Notes: generated by a model from the letters alone, not told the origin. A DNA stretch of 64,000 bases from Pseudomonas eucalypticola (GCF_013374995.1 NZ_CP056030.1:62001-126000); one strand, 5' to 3'; shown: positions 8,815 through 21,000, counted from the first letter of the stretch. Numbers and translations: made by a program.

Positions 8815-10953
8815 ATGAAGAAGACCAAGCCTACCAACGGTAAAAGCCAGCTGGCCGGTACCGATACCCCGGACCGGGCCAACACCAACGCCAAGCTCGA
8901 CAGCCTGGAAGCGTTTCGCAGTGATGCCACCGAGCAGGCCCTGCGTACCAACCAGGGCGTGAAAATCAGCGACAACCAGAACACCTTGAAAGTGGGTGCC
9001 CGCGGCCCCTCGCTGCTCGAAGATTTCATCATGCGCGAGAAGATCACGCATTTTGACCATGAGCGTATCCCGGAGCGCATCGTTCATGCCCGCGGCACCG
9101 GAGCACATGGCTATTTCCAGACCTATGAAGCGCATTCCGACCTGACCAAGGCCGGTTTTCTGCAAGACCCGGCCAAGCAAACCCCAGTGTTTGTACGGTT
9201 TTCCACCGTGCAGGGGCCACGTGGCTCGGGCGATACCGTCCGCGATGTTCGCGGGTTTGCCGTGAAGTTTTACACCGATGAAGGCAACTTCGACCTTGTT
9301 GGCAACAACATGCCGGTGTTTTTCATTCAGGATGCCATCAAGTTTCCGGACTTCGTGCACGCGGTGAAGCCTGAACCGCATAACGAGATTCCCACTGGCG
9401 GTTCGGCCCACGACACCTTCTGGGACTTCGTCTCGCTGGTGCCCGAGTCGGCGCACATGGTGATCTGGACCATGTCCGACCGCGCCATTCCGAAAAGCCT
9501 GCGCACCATGCAAGGCTTCGGCATCCACACCTTCCGGCTGATCAACGCCGAAGGTAAGTCGACCTTCGTCAAGTTCCACTGGAAACCCAAGGCGGGCGTG
9601 TGCTCGCTGGTGTGGGACGAAGCGCAGAAGCTGGCCGGCAAGGACACCGACTACCATCGCCGCGACCTGTGGGAAGCCATCGAGACTGGCGACTACCCCG
9701 AATGGGAACTGGGTGTGCAGATCGTCGCTGAGGAAGATGAGCACAAGTTCGAGTTCGACCTGCTCGACCCCACCAAAATCATTCCGGAAGAGTTGGTACC
9801 CGTAACCCCGCTGGGCAAAATGGTGCTCAACCGCAACCCGGACAACTATTTCGCCGAGACCGAGCAGGTCGCGTTCTGTCCTGGCCACATCGTGCCGGGT
9901 ATCGACTTCTCCAATGACCCGTTGCTGCAGGGCCGGCTGTTTTCCTACACCGACACCCAGATCAGCCGTCTGGGTGGGCCGAACTTCCACGAGATCCCGA
10001 TCAACCGCCCTGTCGCCCCGAACCACAACGGCCAGCGCGACGCTCAACACCGCACCACCATCGACAAGGGCCGTGCGTCCTATGAGCCTAACTCCATCGA
10101 CGGTGGCTGGCCCAAGGAGACCCCCGCGGCAGCCCAGGACGGTGGTTTCGAGACCTACCCCGAGCGGATCGAGGCCCACAAGGTACGTCAGCGCAGCGAG
10201 TCGTTCGCCGACCACTTCTCCCAGGCGCGTCTGTTCTTCCACAGCTTGAGCAAGCCGGAGCAGGAGCACGTTATCGCTGCTTACAGCTTTGAGCTGGGCA
10301 AAGTTGACCGCGAGTACATTCGTGCCCGCCAGGTGAACGAGATTCTTGCCAACATCGATCTGGACCTGGCTGGCCGGGTAGCTGCCAACCTTGGCCTGCC
10401 GGCGCCGACGGCTGGCACTGTGCAGGTGCCCGAGTTGTCGCTCAAGGAGTCCCCGGCGCTCAGTCAGTTGAACCTGCTGGCTGGCGACATCAAGGGGCGC
10501 AAGGTGGCTGTGCTGGTGGCCGATGGCGTCGATGGCGCCCAGGTGGACGCGCTGAAGAAGGCGCTGGAGGCCGAGTGGGCCCACGCCAAGATCCTGGGCC
10601 CGACCTCTGCACCCGTGAAAACGGCGGATGGCAAGACCCTGGCCGTGGATGCATCGGCCGAAGGGCTGCCTTCGGTGGCGTTCGACGCCGTCTGGGTGCC
10701 GGGTGGCAAAGCGTCGGTGCAGGCTCTGAGCGGCAACGGCGTGGCGCTGCACTACCTGCTCGAAGCCTACAAGCACCTCAAGGCCATCGGCGTGAACAGT
10801 GAAGCCAAGAGCTTGATCGATGCGCTCAAGCTGGATGTGGATGCGGGGCTGATCGTGGGTGACGACGCCAAGGCGCATAAAGCGTTCTTCGCTGCCATCG
10901 CCAAGCACCGCGTCTGGGACCGCGAGCCGAAGGCAAAGGCTATCCCGGCCTAA
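8815..10953 (+). CDS. katE: monofunctional catalase HPII, large-subunit clade 2
   Basis: Cytoplasmic heme catalase that dismutates H2O2. The 712-residue length is that of large-subunit clade 2 enzymes. The catalytic His is residue 91 (ERIVHARG), the distal Asn is in VGNNMPVFF (164-165), and the proximal heme ligand is Tyr378 in RLFSYTDTQ. After the catalase core, residues about 550-705 form the class I glutamine-amidotransferase-like domain typical of HPII ([12 protein letters not shown]). I chose the ATG at 8815 ([10 protein letters not shown]) because GAGGAG lies just upstream; a longer frame from 8749 has no such site. Confidence 0.95.
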   Translation: MKKTKPTNGKSQLAGTDTPDRANTNAKLDSLEAFRSDATEQALRTNQGVKISDNQNTLKVGARGPSLLEDFIMREKITHFDHERIPERIVHARGTGAHGYFQTYEAHSDLTKAGFLQDPAKQTPVFVRFSTVQGPRGSGDTVRDVRGFAVKFYTDEGNFDLVGNNMPVFFIQDAIKFPDFVHAVKPEPHNEIPTGGSAHDTFWDFVSLVPESAHMVIWTMSDRAIPKSLRTMQGFGIHTFRLINAEGKSTFVKFHWKPKAGVCSLVWDEAQKLAGKDTDYHRRDLWEAIETGDYPEWELGVQIVAEEDEHKFEFDLLDPTKIIPEELVPVTPLGKMVLNRNPDNYFAETEQVAFCPGHIVPGIDFSNDPLLQGRLFSYTDTQISRLGGPNFHEIPINRPVAPNHNGQRDAQHRTTIDKGRASYEPNSIDGGWPKETPAAAQDGGFETYPERIEAHKVRQRSESFADHFSQARLFFHSLSKPEQEHVIAAYSFELGKVDREYIRARQVNEILANIDLDLAGRVAANLGLPAPTAGTVQVPELSLKESPALSQLNLLAGDIKGRKVAVLVADGVDGAQVDALKKALEAEWAHAKILGPTSAPVKTADGKTLAVDASAEGLPSVAFDAVWVPGGKASVQALSGNGVALHYLLEAYKHLKAIGVNSEAKSLIDALKLDVDAGLIVGDDAKAHKAFFAAIAKHRVWDREPKAKAIPA

Positions 10954-11007
10954 GGGACCGGGAGGCACCTGCCCTGCCGCAGGACCGGGCGAACCTCGGT
11001 CTTGCGG

Positions 11008-11721
11008 TTACTGCTTGCGCGGGGTCAGCACCATTTGCGCAGGACTATTGCGCAGGATCTTGTGCTCCAGCTTCCATGCCAACCCTGGCTCGAGCTTGTT
11101 GACGCGTTTGGTCAGCAACGTTTGCAGCCACGGCCAGTCCTGGGTACGTGGCACCACCACGATCACATCGCAGTGGTAATTCACCACGTCGGTGGCGATG
11201 TCGTCGAGTTGGCGCTGCAAGGCCCGGCCATCAGTGATGTTCAGCGCTACCGGTGAGCTTTCGGCAGTCGGGTCGATGACCTTGGCCGCAGGCTTGGCTT
11301 CCGCCGCCTGCAATGCAGCTTCGGCCTTGTCCAGCTCGGCCTTGCGGGCCTGGCGGATGGGGCCGTTGGCACCGCCGGTCAGGGCCGGGGCCTTGGGCAT
11401 CAACGCACGAGCCCGGGCCAGGGCGTTGGCGGCGGCATTGACGTCACCCTTTTGCAGCACAATCTGGCTGCGCTGCAGGTAGGCTTCCGCCAACTGACGC
11501 TGGTAAGGCTCCAGGCGCGGGTCATCGGGGCTCTGCTTTTGCAGGGCAACCAACTGGTCCTCGGCAGTGGCCAACTCGCCGCTGTCGATGTTCTGTTGCA
11601 GTTGCAGAAAGGCATCCGGCGCCGCCGGTGGCGCGGCAGTTTCCGGTGCATGGCTCTGGCAAGCGCCCAATATGAGCGAAAATGCGGCAAGGAGCAGATA
11701 ACGGGAGGCGAACGGCTTCAT
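11008..11721 (-). CDS. outer-membrane type lipoprotein of unknown function
   Basis: A 237-residue lipoprotein: basic start, hydrophobic stretch and lipobox LGAC with the lipidated Cys at residue 21, followed by a Gln/Ser spacer that suggests outer-membrane sorting. Residues about 35-165 are helical with repeat-like AEDQLVALQKQSPDD and YLQRSQIVLQKGD units resembling TPR helices. The C-terminal part (VALNITDGRALQRQLDDI onward) carries an oxidoreductase-neutral alpha/beta sequence I do not recognise further. It is conserved between katE and znuB in Pseudomonas. No specific function can be assigned, and zinc-related function is not supported by any motif. Confidence 0.75.
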   Translation of the reverse strand: MKPFASRYLLLAAFSLILGACQSHAPETAAPPAAPDAFLQLQQNIDSGELATAEDQLVALQKQSPDDPRLEPYQRQLAEAYLQRSQIVLQKGDVNAAANALARARALMPKAPALTGGANGPIRQARKAELDKAEAALQAAEAKPAAKVIDPTAESSPVALNITDGRALQRQLDDIATDVVNYHCDVIVVVPRTQDWPWLQTLLTKRVNKLEPGLAWKLEHKILRNSPAQMVLTPRKQ

Positions 11722-11807
11722 TCCTGCGACTCTCTATTTGCGCAAAAAGCGGCCAAGTCTACACCCTGGCAAGTGCCACGAGAATAACCTGTGACAGATC
11801 ACCACCG

Positions 11808-12590
11808 TCAACGGCGGGGTAGCGCGAAGCTCAATAGGAACAGTGTAGCGGCGCAGACGACGATCGATGGCCCGGCCGGTGTGTCCTTGAACCAGGACAG
11901 CGCCAAGCCACCGCACACTGCGACAACCCCCAGAATACTGGCGCCAAGGGCCATTTGCTCCGGGGATTTGGCGTGGCGTTGGGCCGCGGCGGCGGGGATG
12001 ATCAGCAACGAGGTGATCAGCAGCACCCCGACGATTTTCATCGCCACGGCAATGACGATGGCAATCAGCAGCATCAGGGTCATGCGCAGGCCCGCCACGG
12101 GCAAGCCTTCGACCCGCGCCAGCTCCTCGTGCACGGTGACCGCCAGCAAAGGCCGCCACAAGGCAAGCACCAGGGCCATCACCGCTGCACTGCCACCCAG
12201 TATCCAGGCAAGGTCGGTGGGGCTGATGGCCAGCAGGTCGCCAAACAGGTAGCTCATCAGGTCGATGCGCACGTCGTGCATGAAGCTCAGTACCACCAGG
12301 CCCAGCGACAGCGTGCTGGGCGCGAGGATGCCCAGCAGGGTGTCCGACGCCAACGGCTGGCGCTGCTGCAGGGTGACCAGTAGGATCGCCAGCAGCAGGC
12401 AGCCAACGGTTACCGCCAGCGCCGGGCTGACGTCGAGCACGAAGCCCAGCGCCACGCCCAGCAAGGCGGCGTGGGACAAGGTGTCGCCAAAATAAGCCAT
12501 GCGCCGCCACACCACGAAGGAGCCCAGCGGGCCGGCGACCACCGCCAGGGACAAGCCGGCGAGCAAGGCGTAAAGCAGAAAATCAGCCAT
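11808..12590 (-). CDS. znuB: zinc ABC transporter permease
   Basis: Inner-membrane permease of the high-affinity zinc importer ZnuABC, 260 residues with about eight helices. Family motifs include [21 protein letters not shown] near the N-terminus and [18 protein letters not shown] in the C-terminal half. The start at 12590 overlaps the end of znuC by eight bases; an upstream extension of the frame is a znuC shadow. It is cotranscribed with zur and znuC. Confidence 0.95.
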   Translation of the reverse strand: MADFLLYALLAGLSLAVVAGPLGSFVVWRRMAYFGDTLSHAALLGVALGFVLDVSPALAVTVGCLLLAILLVTLQQRQPLASDTLLGILAPSTLSLGLVVLSFMHDVRIDLMSYLFGDLLAISPTDLAWILGGSAAVMALVLALWRPLLAVTVHEELARVEGLPVAGLRMTLMLLIAIVIAVAMKIVGVLLITSLLIIPAAAAQRHAKSPEQMALGASILGVVAVCGGLALSWFKDTPAGPSIVVCAATLFLLSFALPRR

Positions 12591-13374
12591 GCTTGCAGCC
12601 GTCTCCATGTACGTGGGGGGTGTGGGTGTGTTCGTCAGCGTCGGTAACCACTTCGCCATGCAGGTCGTGGGCATGGTCGTGGTGATGGTGGTAAACCGCC
12701 AAACTTGGCGCATGGTCGCCGAACAGCTCGACGAACGCCGGGTCGCCACTGACCTGCTCGGGGTGGCCGGAGCAGCACACATGGCGGTTCAGGCACACCA
12801 CCTGGTCGGTGGTGCTCATCACCAGGTGCAGGTCGTGGGAAACCATCAGTACGCCACAGCCGTGGCGGTCGCGCAGGCGGGTGATAAGGGCATAGAGTTC
12901 AGCCTGGCCGGCCACGTCAACGCCCTGTACCGGTTCATCCAGCACCAGCAGCTGGGGTTCACGCAGCAGTGCGCGGGCCAGCAGCACGCGTTGCATTTCG
13001 CCGCCCGAAATGGTTTGTACCGGGCTGTCGATCACCTGTTCGGCACCTACTTCGGCCAGCGCCGCCAATGCCCGGCGACGGTCCACGCCGGGCACCAGGC
13101 GCAGAAACCGCAGTACCGACAGCGGCAGGGTAGGGTCTACATGCAGCTTTTGCGGCATGTAGCCAATGCGCAGCTTGGGCTTGCGCCACACCAGGCCGCT
13201 GTCAGGCTTGAGCAAGCCCAGTACCGTGCGCACCAGCGTGGTCTTGCCCGCGCCGTTGGGGCCGATCAGGGTGACGATTTCGCCGCTGCGCACACTGAGC
13301 TGGATATTATCCAGTATGTTCTGGCCGGCGAAGGTAACCGCCACCTGGTCAAGGCGGATCAGCGCATCGCTCAT
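12583..13374 (-). CDS. znuC: zinc ABC transporter ATP-binding protein
   Basis: ATPase of the zinc importer, 263 residues. Walker A is G38PNGAGKTT46, the signature ISGGEMQ is at 122-128, and Walker B LLVLDEP at 142-148. The last 35 or so residues are unusually rich in His and Asp ([14 protein letters not shown] and [13 protein letters not shown]), a tail that could bind zinc in the cytosol. The start overlaps the zur stop. A longer open frame upstream is a shadow of zur. Confidence 0.95.
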   Translation of the reverse strand: MSDALIRLDQVAVTFAGQNILDNIQLSVRSGEIVTLIGPNGAGKTTLVRTVLGLLKPDSGLVWRKPKLRIGYMPQKLHVDPTLPLSVLRFLRLVPGVDRRRALAALAEVGAEQVIDSPVQTISGGEMQRVLLARALLREPQLLVLDEPVQGVDVAGQAELYALITRLRDRHGCGVLMVSHDLHLVMSTTDQVVCLNRHVCCSGHPEQVSGDPAFVELFGDHAPSLAVYHHHHDHAHDLHGEVVTDADEHTHTPHVHGDGCKHG

Positions 13375-13856
13375 CAGGCGGCCTGGCAGGCCGAGCACAG
13401 GCCGACCACTTCCACCGTCTGGCCTTCGACCTTGAAGCCCACGTCGGCGGCGCTCTGGATGATGGCCTGGCTGATGGCAGGTTGCTCCAGCTCCAGGGCC
13501 ACATGGCATTCGCGGCAGATCAGGAACTGGCCCTGGTGGGCGTGCTCGGGGTGGTTGCAGCCGATGAAGGCGTTCAGCGAAGCGATGCGGTGGACCAAGC
13601 CGTTTTCCAGCAGGAAGTCCAGCGCGCGGTAGACCGTGGGCGGTGCGGCGCGGCGGCCGTCCTGGTCGCTGAGCACGGCCAGGATGTCGTAGGCGCCCAG
13701 TGGCTTGTGGCTCTGCCACACCAGTTCCAGCACGCGGCGGCGCAGGGCCGTCAGGCGCAGGCCCATGCGAGCGCACAGGGCATCGGCTTCCGACAAGGCG
13801 CTGTGTACGCAGTGGGAGTGGTCGTGGGGGCGGTTGGCCAGCGGAGTAGTGGGCAT
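13374..13856 (-). CDS. zur: zinc uptake regulator Zur (Fur family)
   Basis: Zinc-sensing repressor of the znu genes. The 160-residue protein has the Fur-family winged helix ([15 protein letters not shown] and [20 protein letters not shown]) and the structural zinc site Cys114-x2-Cys117 with Cys154-x2-Cys157. A His-rich start ([11 protein letters not shown]) and the HPEHAHQGQ loop supply other metal ligands. It is the first gene of zur-znuC-znuB and is transcribed away from znuA; one Zur box in the 66-base gap can repress both directions. Confidence 0.95.
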   Translation of the reverse strand: MPTTPLANRPHDHSHCVHSALSEADALCARMGLRLTALRRRVLELVWQSHKPLGAYDILAVLSDQDGRRAAPPTVYRALDFLLENGLVHRIASLNAFIGCNHPEHAHQGQFLICRECHVALELEQPAISQAIIQSAADVGFKVEGQTVEVVGLCSACQAA

Positions 13857-13880
13857 GAGCGACGACGATATCAGTAAGAG

Positions 13881-13897
13881 ACGTTATTATATTACCT
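13881..13897. promoter_or_regulatory. Zur box between zur and znuA
   Basis: The sequence ACGTTATTATATTACCT contains a near-palindromic GTTAT-n-n-n-ATTAC core (13883-13895), which matches the AT-rich GTTATANTATAAC type operator known for Zur. It lies in the divergent zur/znuA gap, where repression under zinc sufficiency would silence both transcripts. Confidence 0.75.
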
Positions 13898-13922
13898 GTT
13901 CTCACCGAGTCGAGTGGTCATT

Positions 13923-14846
13923 GTGTCCCGGAAATTTGCTCATTTTGTCGCTTTTTGCCTTGCCGCCGTCGTGATGCCGGCCGCTCAGGCCGAGGTTCGC
14001 GTGCTTACCAGCATCAAGCCCCTGCAACTGATTGCCGCAGCCGTGCAGGACGGCGTGGGCAGCCCCGAAGTGCTGCTGCCCCCGGGCGCGTCGCCGCATC
14101 ATTACGCGTTGCGGCCTTCGGACGTGCGCCGCGTGGCCGACGCCGACCTGTTGTACTGGATCGGCCCGGACATGGAAGGCTTCTTGCCCAAAGTGGTAAA
14201 AACCCGCACCAAGCCGACCGTGACCATCCAGGACATGGCCGGCCTCAAGCTGCGCCACTTCACCGCCGACAGTCAGTCCCACGAAGAGGCCGACCCGGAT
14301 GAGCACGACCACGACCACCGCCCTGGCAGTCTGGATTCGCACTTGTGGCTGTCCAGCTTCAATGCTCGGGTGATTGCCGCGCGCATGGCGGCCGACCTGG
14401 CCCAGGCCGACCCGGCCAATGCAGCACGCTACGCCAGCAACCTGAAGGCGTTCGATGGCCGCCTGGATGCGCTGGACGCGCGCCTGAAGACGCGCCTGGC
14501 GGGTGTCGCCGGCAAACCGTTCTTCGTTTTCCACGAGGGCTTTGATTACTTCGAGGATGAGTTCGGCGTGAAGCACGCTGGGGTATTCAGCGTCGCCGCC
14601 GAAGTGCAGCCGGGTGCCCAGCACGTGGCCGCCATGCGCGCCCGCCTGCAGGAAGCCGGCAAGTCTTGCGTGTTCAGTGAACCCCCTGCCCGCCCACGCC
14701 TGGCCGAAACCCTGACGGCAGGCCTGCCCGTGCGCCTGGCCGAACTGGACGGCCTGGGCGGTTTCGCCGACGCCACGCCGCAAGGTTACGAGCAGTTGCT
14801 GGAAAAGCTGGGCAGCGACCTGGCGGGCTGCCTGGAACAGCTCTGA
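13923..14846 (+). CDS. znuA: zinc ABC transporter substrate-binding protein
   Basis: Periplasmic zinc-binding component of ZnuABC (cluster 9 family). It has a signal peptide (MSRKFAHFVAFCLAAVV..QA), the first ligand His in PGASPHHYALRPSD, a His/Asp-rich loop (HEEADPDEHDHDH) that captures zinc, and later ligands in DSHLWLS and FFVFHEGFDYF. No ATG is available: GTG at 13923, preceded by GAGTGG, gives 307 residues, and an alternative GTG at 13914 adds three. It is transcribed divergently from zur. Confidence 0.93.
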   Translation: MSRKFAHFVAFCLAAVVMPAAQAEVRVLTSIKPLQLIAAAVQDGVGSPEVLLPPGASPHHYALRPSDVRRVADADLLYWIGPDMEGFLPKVVKTRTKPTVTIQDMAGLKLRHFTADSQSHEEADPDEHDHDHRPGSLDSHLWLSSFNARVIAARMAADLAQADPANAARYASNLKAFDGRLDALDARLKTRLAGVAGKPFFVFHEGFDYFEDEFGVKHAGVFSVAAEVQPGAQHVAAMRARLQEAGKSCVFSEPPARPRLAETLTAGLPVRLAELDGLGGFADATPQGYEQLLEKLGSDLAGCLEQL

Positions 14847-14878
14847 GCCAAACCTGGCGCCGCCTGGTCTGCGAGTTA

Positions 14879-15829
14879 TTACAACGCGAACGGCAGCGCC
14901 ACGCTGACTTTCTGGCGCAATGCCAGGCGCCGTTCGAACTCGGCCGGGTCGTGAATCAGCACGTCCAGGCCGGCGAATGCCTGGGCAGCCACCAGTCGAG
15001 ACAGCCAGAAGCGTACGCACGCCACACGTAACATCACCGGCCACAGCTCGGCCTCGGCCGCGGTGAAAGGCCGCAGCCCCGCGTAGGCCCCCAGCATCGC
15101 CCGCGCCCGCGGTGCATCCAGGGCGCCCGCTTCGTCCGAGCACCAGTCGTTCAGGCTGATGGCCAGGTCGTACAGCATCGGGCCCGAGCAGGCGTTGTAG
15201 AAGTCGATCACGCCGGTCAGGTGGGTGCCTTCGAACATGGCGTTGTCGCGGAACAGGTCGGCGTGCAGGTTAGCTCGCGGCAAGGCCAGGATCTGGGCCT
15301 TGTGGGCGCTGATCTCGTCCAGGGCGGCGCGCAGCAGCGCGGCGGCTTCGCTGCCGAGCTGGCCGATCTGACGTTCGCCTTCTTCCAGCATCCAGTCCAG
15401 GCCACGGTCGGTCTTGCGCTCCAGCACATGGTCGCGAGTAGCCAGGTGAATGTGGCTGATCAACTCGCCCATCTGCACGCAATGCTGGTTGTTGGGTTCC
15501 TTGACGTGCTTGCCCGGCAGCCGCGGTTGCAGCAGCGCCGGCTTGCCTGCCAGTTCGCGCAGGGCCACGCCGTCGCTGGCACGCAGGGCGTACGGTACCG
15601 GCAGGTTGGCTTCGTGCAGCACGTCCAGCAGTTCGACGAAGTACGGCAGGTCCTGAATGGGACCGCGCTCTACCAGTGTCAGGACAAACTCGCCCTGTTC
15701 CAGGCTGATGAAGAAATTGCTGTTCTCGGTTCCCGCGGCAATTCCCTGGAAATCGCGCAGGCGGCCCAGGCCATAGGGTGCGAGAAAGGTTTCAAGCTCA
15801 GGCCGCGACAGGGGTGTAAACACTGACAT
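14879..15829 (-). CDS. thrB: homoserine kinase (APH-fold ThrB)
   Basis: Phosphorylates homoserine in threonine synthesis. The 316-residue protein belongs to the aminoglycoside-phosphotransferase fold type of homoserine kinase used by Pseudomonas, not the GHMP type of E. coli. The catalytic loop is NLHADLFRDN (H189, D191, N196) and the metal-binding Asp is D209 in GVIDFYNAC. Residues 31-38 (AAGTENSN) form the nucleotide loop. It converges on znuA with a 32-base gap. Confidence 0.92.
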   Translation of the reverse strand: MSVFTPLSRPELETFLAPYGLGRLRDFQGIAAGTENSNFFISLEQGEFVLTLVERGPIQDLPYFVELLDVLHEANLPVPYALRASDGVALRELAGKPALLQPRLPGKHVKEPNNQHCVQMGELISHIHLATRDHVLERKTDRGLDWMLEEGERQIGQLGSEAAALLRAALDEISAHKAQILALPRANLHADLFRDNAMFEGTHLTGVIDFYNACSGPMLYDLAISLNDWCSDEAGALDAPRARAMLGAYAGLRPFTAAEAELWPVMLRVACVRFWLSRLVAAQAFAGLDVLIHDPAEFERRLALRQKVSVALPFAL

Positions 15830-15888
15830 GAAGAGTTGCCCATACTGGCACCTCGCGGAGGAGGTGCCCGGTTGAAGTTAAGGTTGAG

Positions 15889-16179
15889 TCATTTCCATTC
15901 GAAGATCTTCCATGCCGGTATCAGCATGTCCGGCTGATCGGACCGAATGTAGTTGGCATCGGTGCCGTCGGCGCGAACCAGAAAGTACGGCTTGCCGTGC
16001 TTCGGGGTGACCTTGATCGCATACAGGAAGCCATTTTGCCGGTATTCCTGAATCGTTTTGTCGCCCTCCTGGCGAATGGTGACATCCGGATCGCCCGTGG
16101 GTGCATCGTCCGCGGCCATCACGGCCATCGGACAGGCAACCAGCAGGCTGGCCAGCAACAAGCGTTTTGCGGTGCGCAT
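15889..16179 (-). CDS. DUF2782 small periplasmic protein
   Basis: A 96-residue protein with a signal peptide ending near AVMAADDA, then a compact domain with the DUF2782 pattern (TIRQEGDKTIQEYRQNG, AIKVTPKHGKPYFLV, IPAWKIFEW). Its function is unknown. It lies between thrB and polA, divergent from polA; the pairing with thrB (59-base gap, same strand) suggests a shared transcript. Confidence 0.85.
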   Translation of the reverse strand: MRTAKRLLLASLLVACPMAVMAADDAPTGDPDVTIRQEGDKTIQEYRQNGFLYAIKVTPKHGKPYFLVRADGTDANYIRSDQPDMLIPAWKIFEWK

Positions 16180-16253
16180 GATAACCTTGTCCCTTTGTCG
16201 TCAATGTTCCGGACATTCTAGCGCCGGACCCGCCGAAAAGGTTGATTCTGCTC

Positions 16254-19019
<2,766 letters not shown>

Positions 19020-19037
19020 CATCTGCCGATGCGCGCT

Positions 19038-19071
19038 ATCTGTGGCGCGGTTTTGCGCCGCGTCACAGGTA
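19038..19071. repeat. GC-rich hairpin after polA
   Basis: An inverted repeat with arms reading CTGTGgCGCGG and CCGCGtCACAG around a short loop follows the polA stop by about 20 bases. It has no T tract. It may act as a transcript 3' end stabiliser or weak terminator for polA. Confidence 0.45.
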
Positions 19072-19079
19072 CGGATTCG

Positions 19080-19100
19080 GCAGCTTAATGACTAAGCTGC
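19080..19100. repeat. perfect 8-base inverted repeat upstream of ersA
   Basis: GCAGCTTA and TAAGCTGC (19080-19087 and 19093-19100) are perfectly complementary around ATGAC. The repeat lies 34 bases upstream of the ersA -35 element, so it could be a regulator-binding site as easily as an RNA hairpin. Confidence 0.4.
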
Positions 19101-19133
19101 GCCTGGTTAGCAGAATTAGTTTCAAGGGCAGGG

Positions 19134-19161
19134 GAACTAAACCCGTCAACCACGACTCAGA
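19134..19161 (+). promoter_or_regulatory. AlgU (sigma-22) type promoter of ersA
   Basis: GAACTA (19134-19139), a 17-base spacer, and TCAGA (19157-19161) match the envelope-stress sigma consensus GAACTT-N16/17-TCtgA. ErsA in P. aeruginosa is reported to be AlgU dependent, which agrees with this reading. Confidence 0.65.
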
Positions 19162-19167
19162 GTACCT

Positions 19168-19297
19168 GAATGGCTGGTGAAGCCGTTCGATGCTCCTATG
19201 TTGTGTTAAGTGTTGGCAGATATCTGGACCCCGCCCTAGCGGTCCGGACTTGAACCCCGAACTTCCCCCTCCCCATACGAAGTCCGGGGTTTTTTTT
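19168..19297 (+). ncRNA. ersA: small regulatory RNA ErsA
   Basis: A gene-free stretch between polA and engB, the location of Spot 42 in enterics and of ErsA in Pseudomonas. The predicted start is about 7 bases after the AlgU-type -10, and the transcript would end in the strong terminator at 19252-19297, giving about 130 nt, close to the published P. aeruginosa length. It has a C-rich single-stranded stretch (TTCCCCCTCCCC, 19263-19274) in the terminator loop region that could pair with G-rich ribosome-binding sites, the known mode for this RNA. The 5' end is inferred. Confidence 0.75.
19252..19297 (+). terminator. intrinsic terminator of ersA
   Basis: AACCCCGAACTTC pairs with GAAGTCCGGGGTT (one mismatch), followed by eight T. 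It is the 3' end of the sRNA. Confidence 0.85.
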
Positions 19298-19369
19298 GCC
19301 TGAAATTCAGCACCGGCCCTTATGCCGTGCCTTGCAGGACCGAATTTCGCCCGGTCCTGCACGATTGCT

Positions 19370-20002
19370 TCAGGCGTCCGGCTTGTCCGGCAACTCCATC
19401 CAGCGTGCCAGTACGGCATAGGCTTCTTCCAGGCCCAGACGCTTGGGCGCCGAGAACAGCTGAATGCTGACCGACTCGCCCCAACCCTTGCGAATGTCCG
19501 ACTGCACCTTGAGCAGCGTGTTCTTCGCCGCGCCATAGGTGAGCTTGTCGGCCTTGGTCAGCAGGATGTGCATCGGCATATGGCTGGCTACCGACCAGTC
19601 CAGCATCAACTGGTCGAAGTCGGTCATTGGGTGGCGAATGTCCATCATCAGGATCAAGCCCTTGAGGCTCTCGCGGCTGCCCAGGTAAGCCTCAAGGTGG
19701 CGCTGCCAGTGCTGCTTGAGCGGGATCGGCACCTTGGCGTAGCCATAACCGGGCAAGTCCACCAGGCGGCGGTCTTCGTCCAGCTGGAAGAAGTTCAACA
19801 GCTGCGTGCGCCCCGGGGTCTTGGATGTGCGCGCCAGGCTGGCGTGGGTCAGGGTATTCAGGGCGCTGGACTTGCCGGCGTTGGAGCGGCCGGCGAAGGC
19901 TACTTCAAAGCCCTCATCGTCGGGGCACTGGTCGACCTTGGCGGCGCTGAGCGAGAAGGTAGCCTGTTGGCACAGACCGAGGATGGGGTTTTTGACTTGC
20001 AT
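19370..20002 (-). CDS. engB: ribosome biogenesis GTPase EngB/YsxC
   Basis: Small essential TRAFAC GTPase needed for large-subunit assembly, 210 residues. G1 loop GRSNAGKSS is at 38-46, G3 DLPGYG at 82-87 and G4 TKAD at 149-152. I set the start at 20002 ([10 protein letters not shown]), since the upstream continuation of the frame is antisense to cytochrome c4. It lies opposite cytochrome c4 across a 309-base gap. Confidence 0.95.
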   Translation of the reverse strand: MQVKNPILGLCQQATFSLSAAKVDQCPDDEGFEVAFAGRSNAGKSSALNTLTHASLARTSKTPGRTQLLNFFQLDEDRRLVDLPGYGYAKVPIPLKQHWQRHLEAYLGSRESLKGLILMMDIRHPMTDFDQLMLDWSVASHMPMHILLTKADKLTYGAAKNTLLKVQSDIRKGWGESVSIQLFSAPKRLGLEEAYAVLARWMELPDKPDA

Positions 20003-20059
20003 GTGATTTCCGGTGTGGGGCGACGCCGGGCAAGGGCCCTGGCATGCGGTTCGTTTCCG

Positions 20060-20085
20060 TTGAGGCAACGTCGGTAGTATATAAT
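20060..20085 (+). promoter_or_regulatory. possible promoter upstream of the cytochrome c4 gene
   Basis: A perfect -10 TATAAT sits at 20080-20085. The only -35-like hexamer, TTGAGG at 20060-20065, is just 14 bases away, so an activator or an extended -10 would be needed. Confidence 0.4.
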
Positions 20086-20188
20086 GCCGTAGATTCAGTG
20101 TGCGTTTTGTGCCGGCCAAGGGACAAGCGCCAGGACGAAATGCCTGCATGGTGCTAGCGTCACTTATATAACTCAGGGTTTCAAGGCT

Positions 20189-20293
20189 ATGCCGCCGCGT
20201 GGATTGTGCACGGACAGCAGTGCTGAAGACTACAAAGCCGTCATCCGCCTGGATGAGCGGCCCAAGCCTGCGGCACAGATCTATCACCCTTAG
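20189..20293 (+). CDS. candidate 34-residue small protein upstream of cytochrome c4
   Basis: An ATG-to-TAG frame of 35 codons sits between the TATAAT-like promoter and the cytochrome c4 start, on the same strand. The translation begins [18 protein letters not shown] and ends in [15 protein letters not shown] lies four bases before the ATG, and the codons are those favoured in neighbouring genes. No domain is recognisable. It could be a real small protein, a leader peptide for the cytochrome gene (19 bases to its ATG), or chance. The frame is too short for standard gene calling. Confidence 0.4.
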   Translation: MPPRGLCTDSSAEDYKAVIRLDERPKPAAQIYHP

Positions 20294-20311
20294 CCGTAGT
20301 TGGATTAGCTG

Positions 20312-20917
20312 ATGAGAAGAATAATAGTGAGTCTGCTGTTGACAGTAGGAATCACAGGCATGGCCCAGGCGGCGGGTGACCCGGCTGCGGGGCAGGCCAA
20401 GGCAGCGGTCTGTGGGGCCTGCCACGGCCCGGACGGCAACAGCATGGCGCCCATTTTCCCGAAACTGGCGGGCCAGGGCGAGCGCTACCTGAACAAGCAA
20501 TTGCACGACATCAAGTCCGGTGCACGGCAGGTGCCGGAAATGACCGGCCTGCTGACCAACCTCAGTGACCAGGACCTGGCTGACCTCGCGGCCTACTTCA
20601 ATAGCCAGCACGGCAGTGTAGGCGCCGCCGACGATAAAGTGGTGGCCAGGGGCGAGGCCCTGTTTCGCGGTGGCAAGCTGGATGCCGGGATGCCAGCCTG
20701 CACCGGCTGCCACTCTCCCAACGGCGCCGGCAATGCCATGGCAGGCTTTCCGCACCTGGGCGGCCAGCATGCCCAGTACGTGACCAAGCAGCTCACGGAC
20801 TTTCGCGAGGGCAACCGCACCAACGACGGCGACACCATGGTCATGCGCAGCATCGCCGCCAAGCTCAGCAACAAGGACATCGAGGCCATCGCCTCCTATG
20901 TGCAGGGCTTGCACTGA
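20312..20917 (+). CDS. cc4: diheme cytochrome c4
   Basis: Periplasmic electron carrier with two heme c groups, 201 residues. The signal peptide ends near MAQA (residues 17-20). Heme sites are C34GACH38 and C130TGCH134, each followed by a conserved Met ligand (EMTGLL near 77 and DTMVMRS near 176). Cytochrome c4 can feed electrons to cytochrome oxidases such as the one encoded at the start of this window. A terminator follows. Confidence 0.93.
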   Translation: MRRIIVSLLLTVGITGMAQAAGDPAAGQAKAAVCGACHGPDGNSMAPIFPKLAGQGERYLNKQLHDIKSGARQVPEMTGLLTNLSDQDLADLAAYFNSQHGSVGAADDKVVARGEALFRGGKLDAGMPACTGCHSPNGAGNAMAGFPHLGGQHAQYVTKQLTDFREGNRTNDGDTMVMRSIAAKLSNKDIEAIASYVQGLH

Positions 20918-20953
20918 CACCCTTGTCGCGTCTTGAAATGAAACAAATGAAAT

Positions 20954-20976
20954 GGGCGGCGTTGGTCGCCCTTTTT
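20954..20976 (+). terminator. intrinsic terminator after cytochrome c4
   Basis: GGGCG and CGCCC pair around GCGTTGGT, followed by five T, 37 bases after the cc4 stop. Confidence 0.75.
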
Positions 20977-21000
20977 CATGAAGTCTGCCGTTACACTAGC

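Noticed and set aside
8806..10968. 720-codon reverse frame opposite katE
   Set aside because: It is a shadow of katE; no family pattern is seen and it ends in no operon context.
12583..13905. 440-codon frame covering znuC and zur
   Set aside because: The part beyond 13374 is an alternative frame of zur; the true znuC start is MSDALIRL at 13374.
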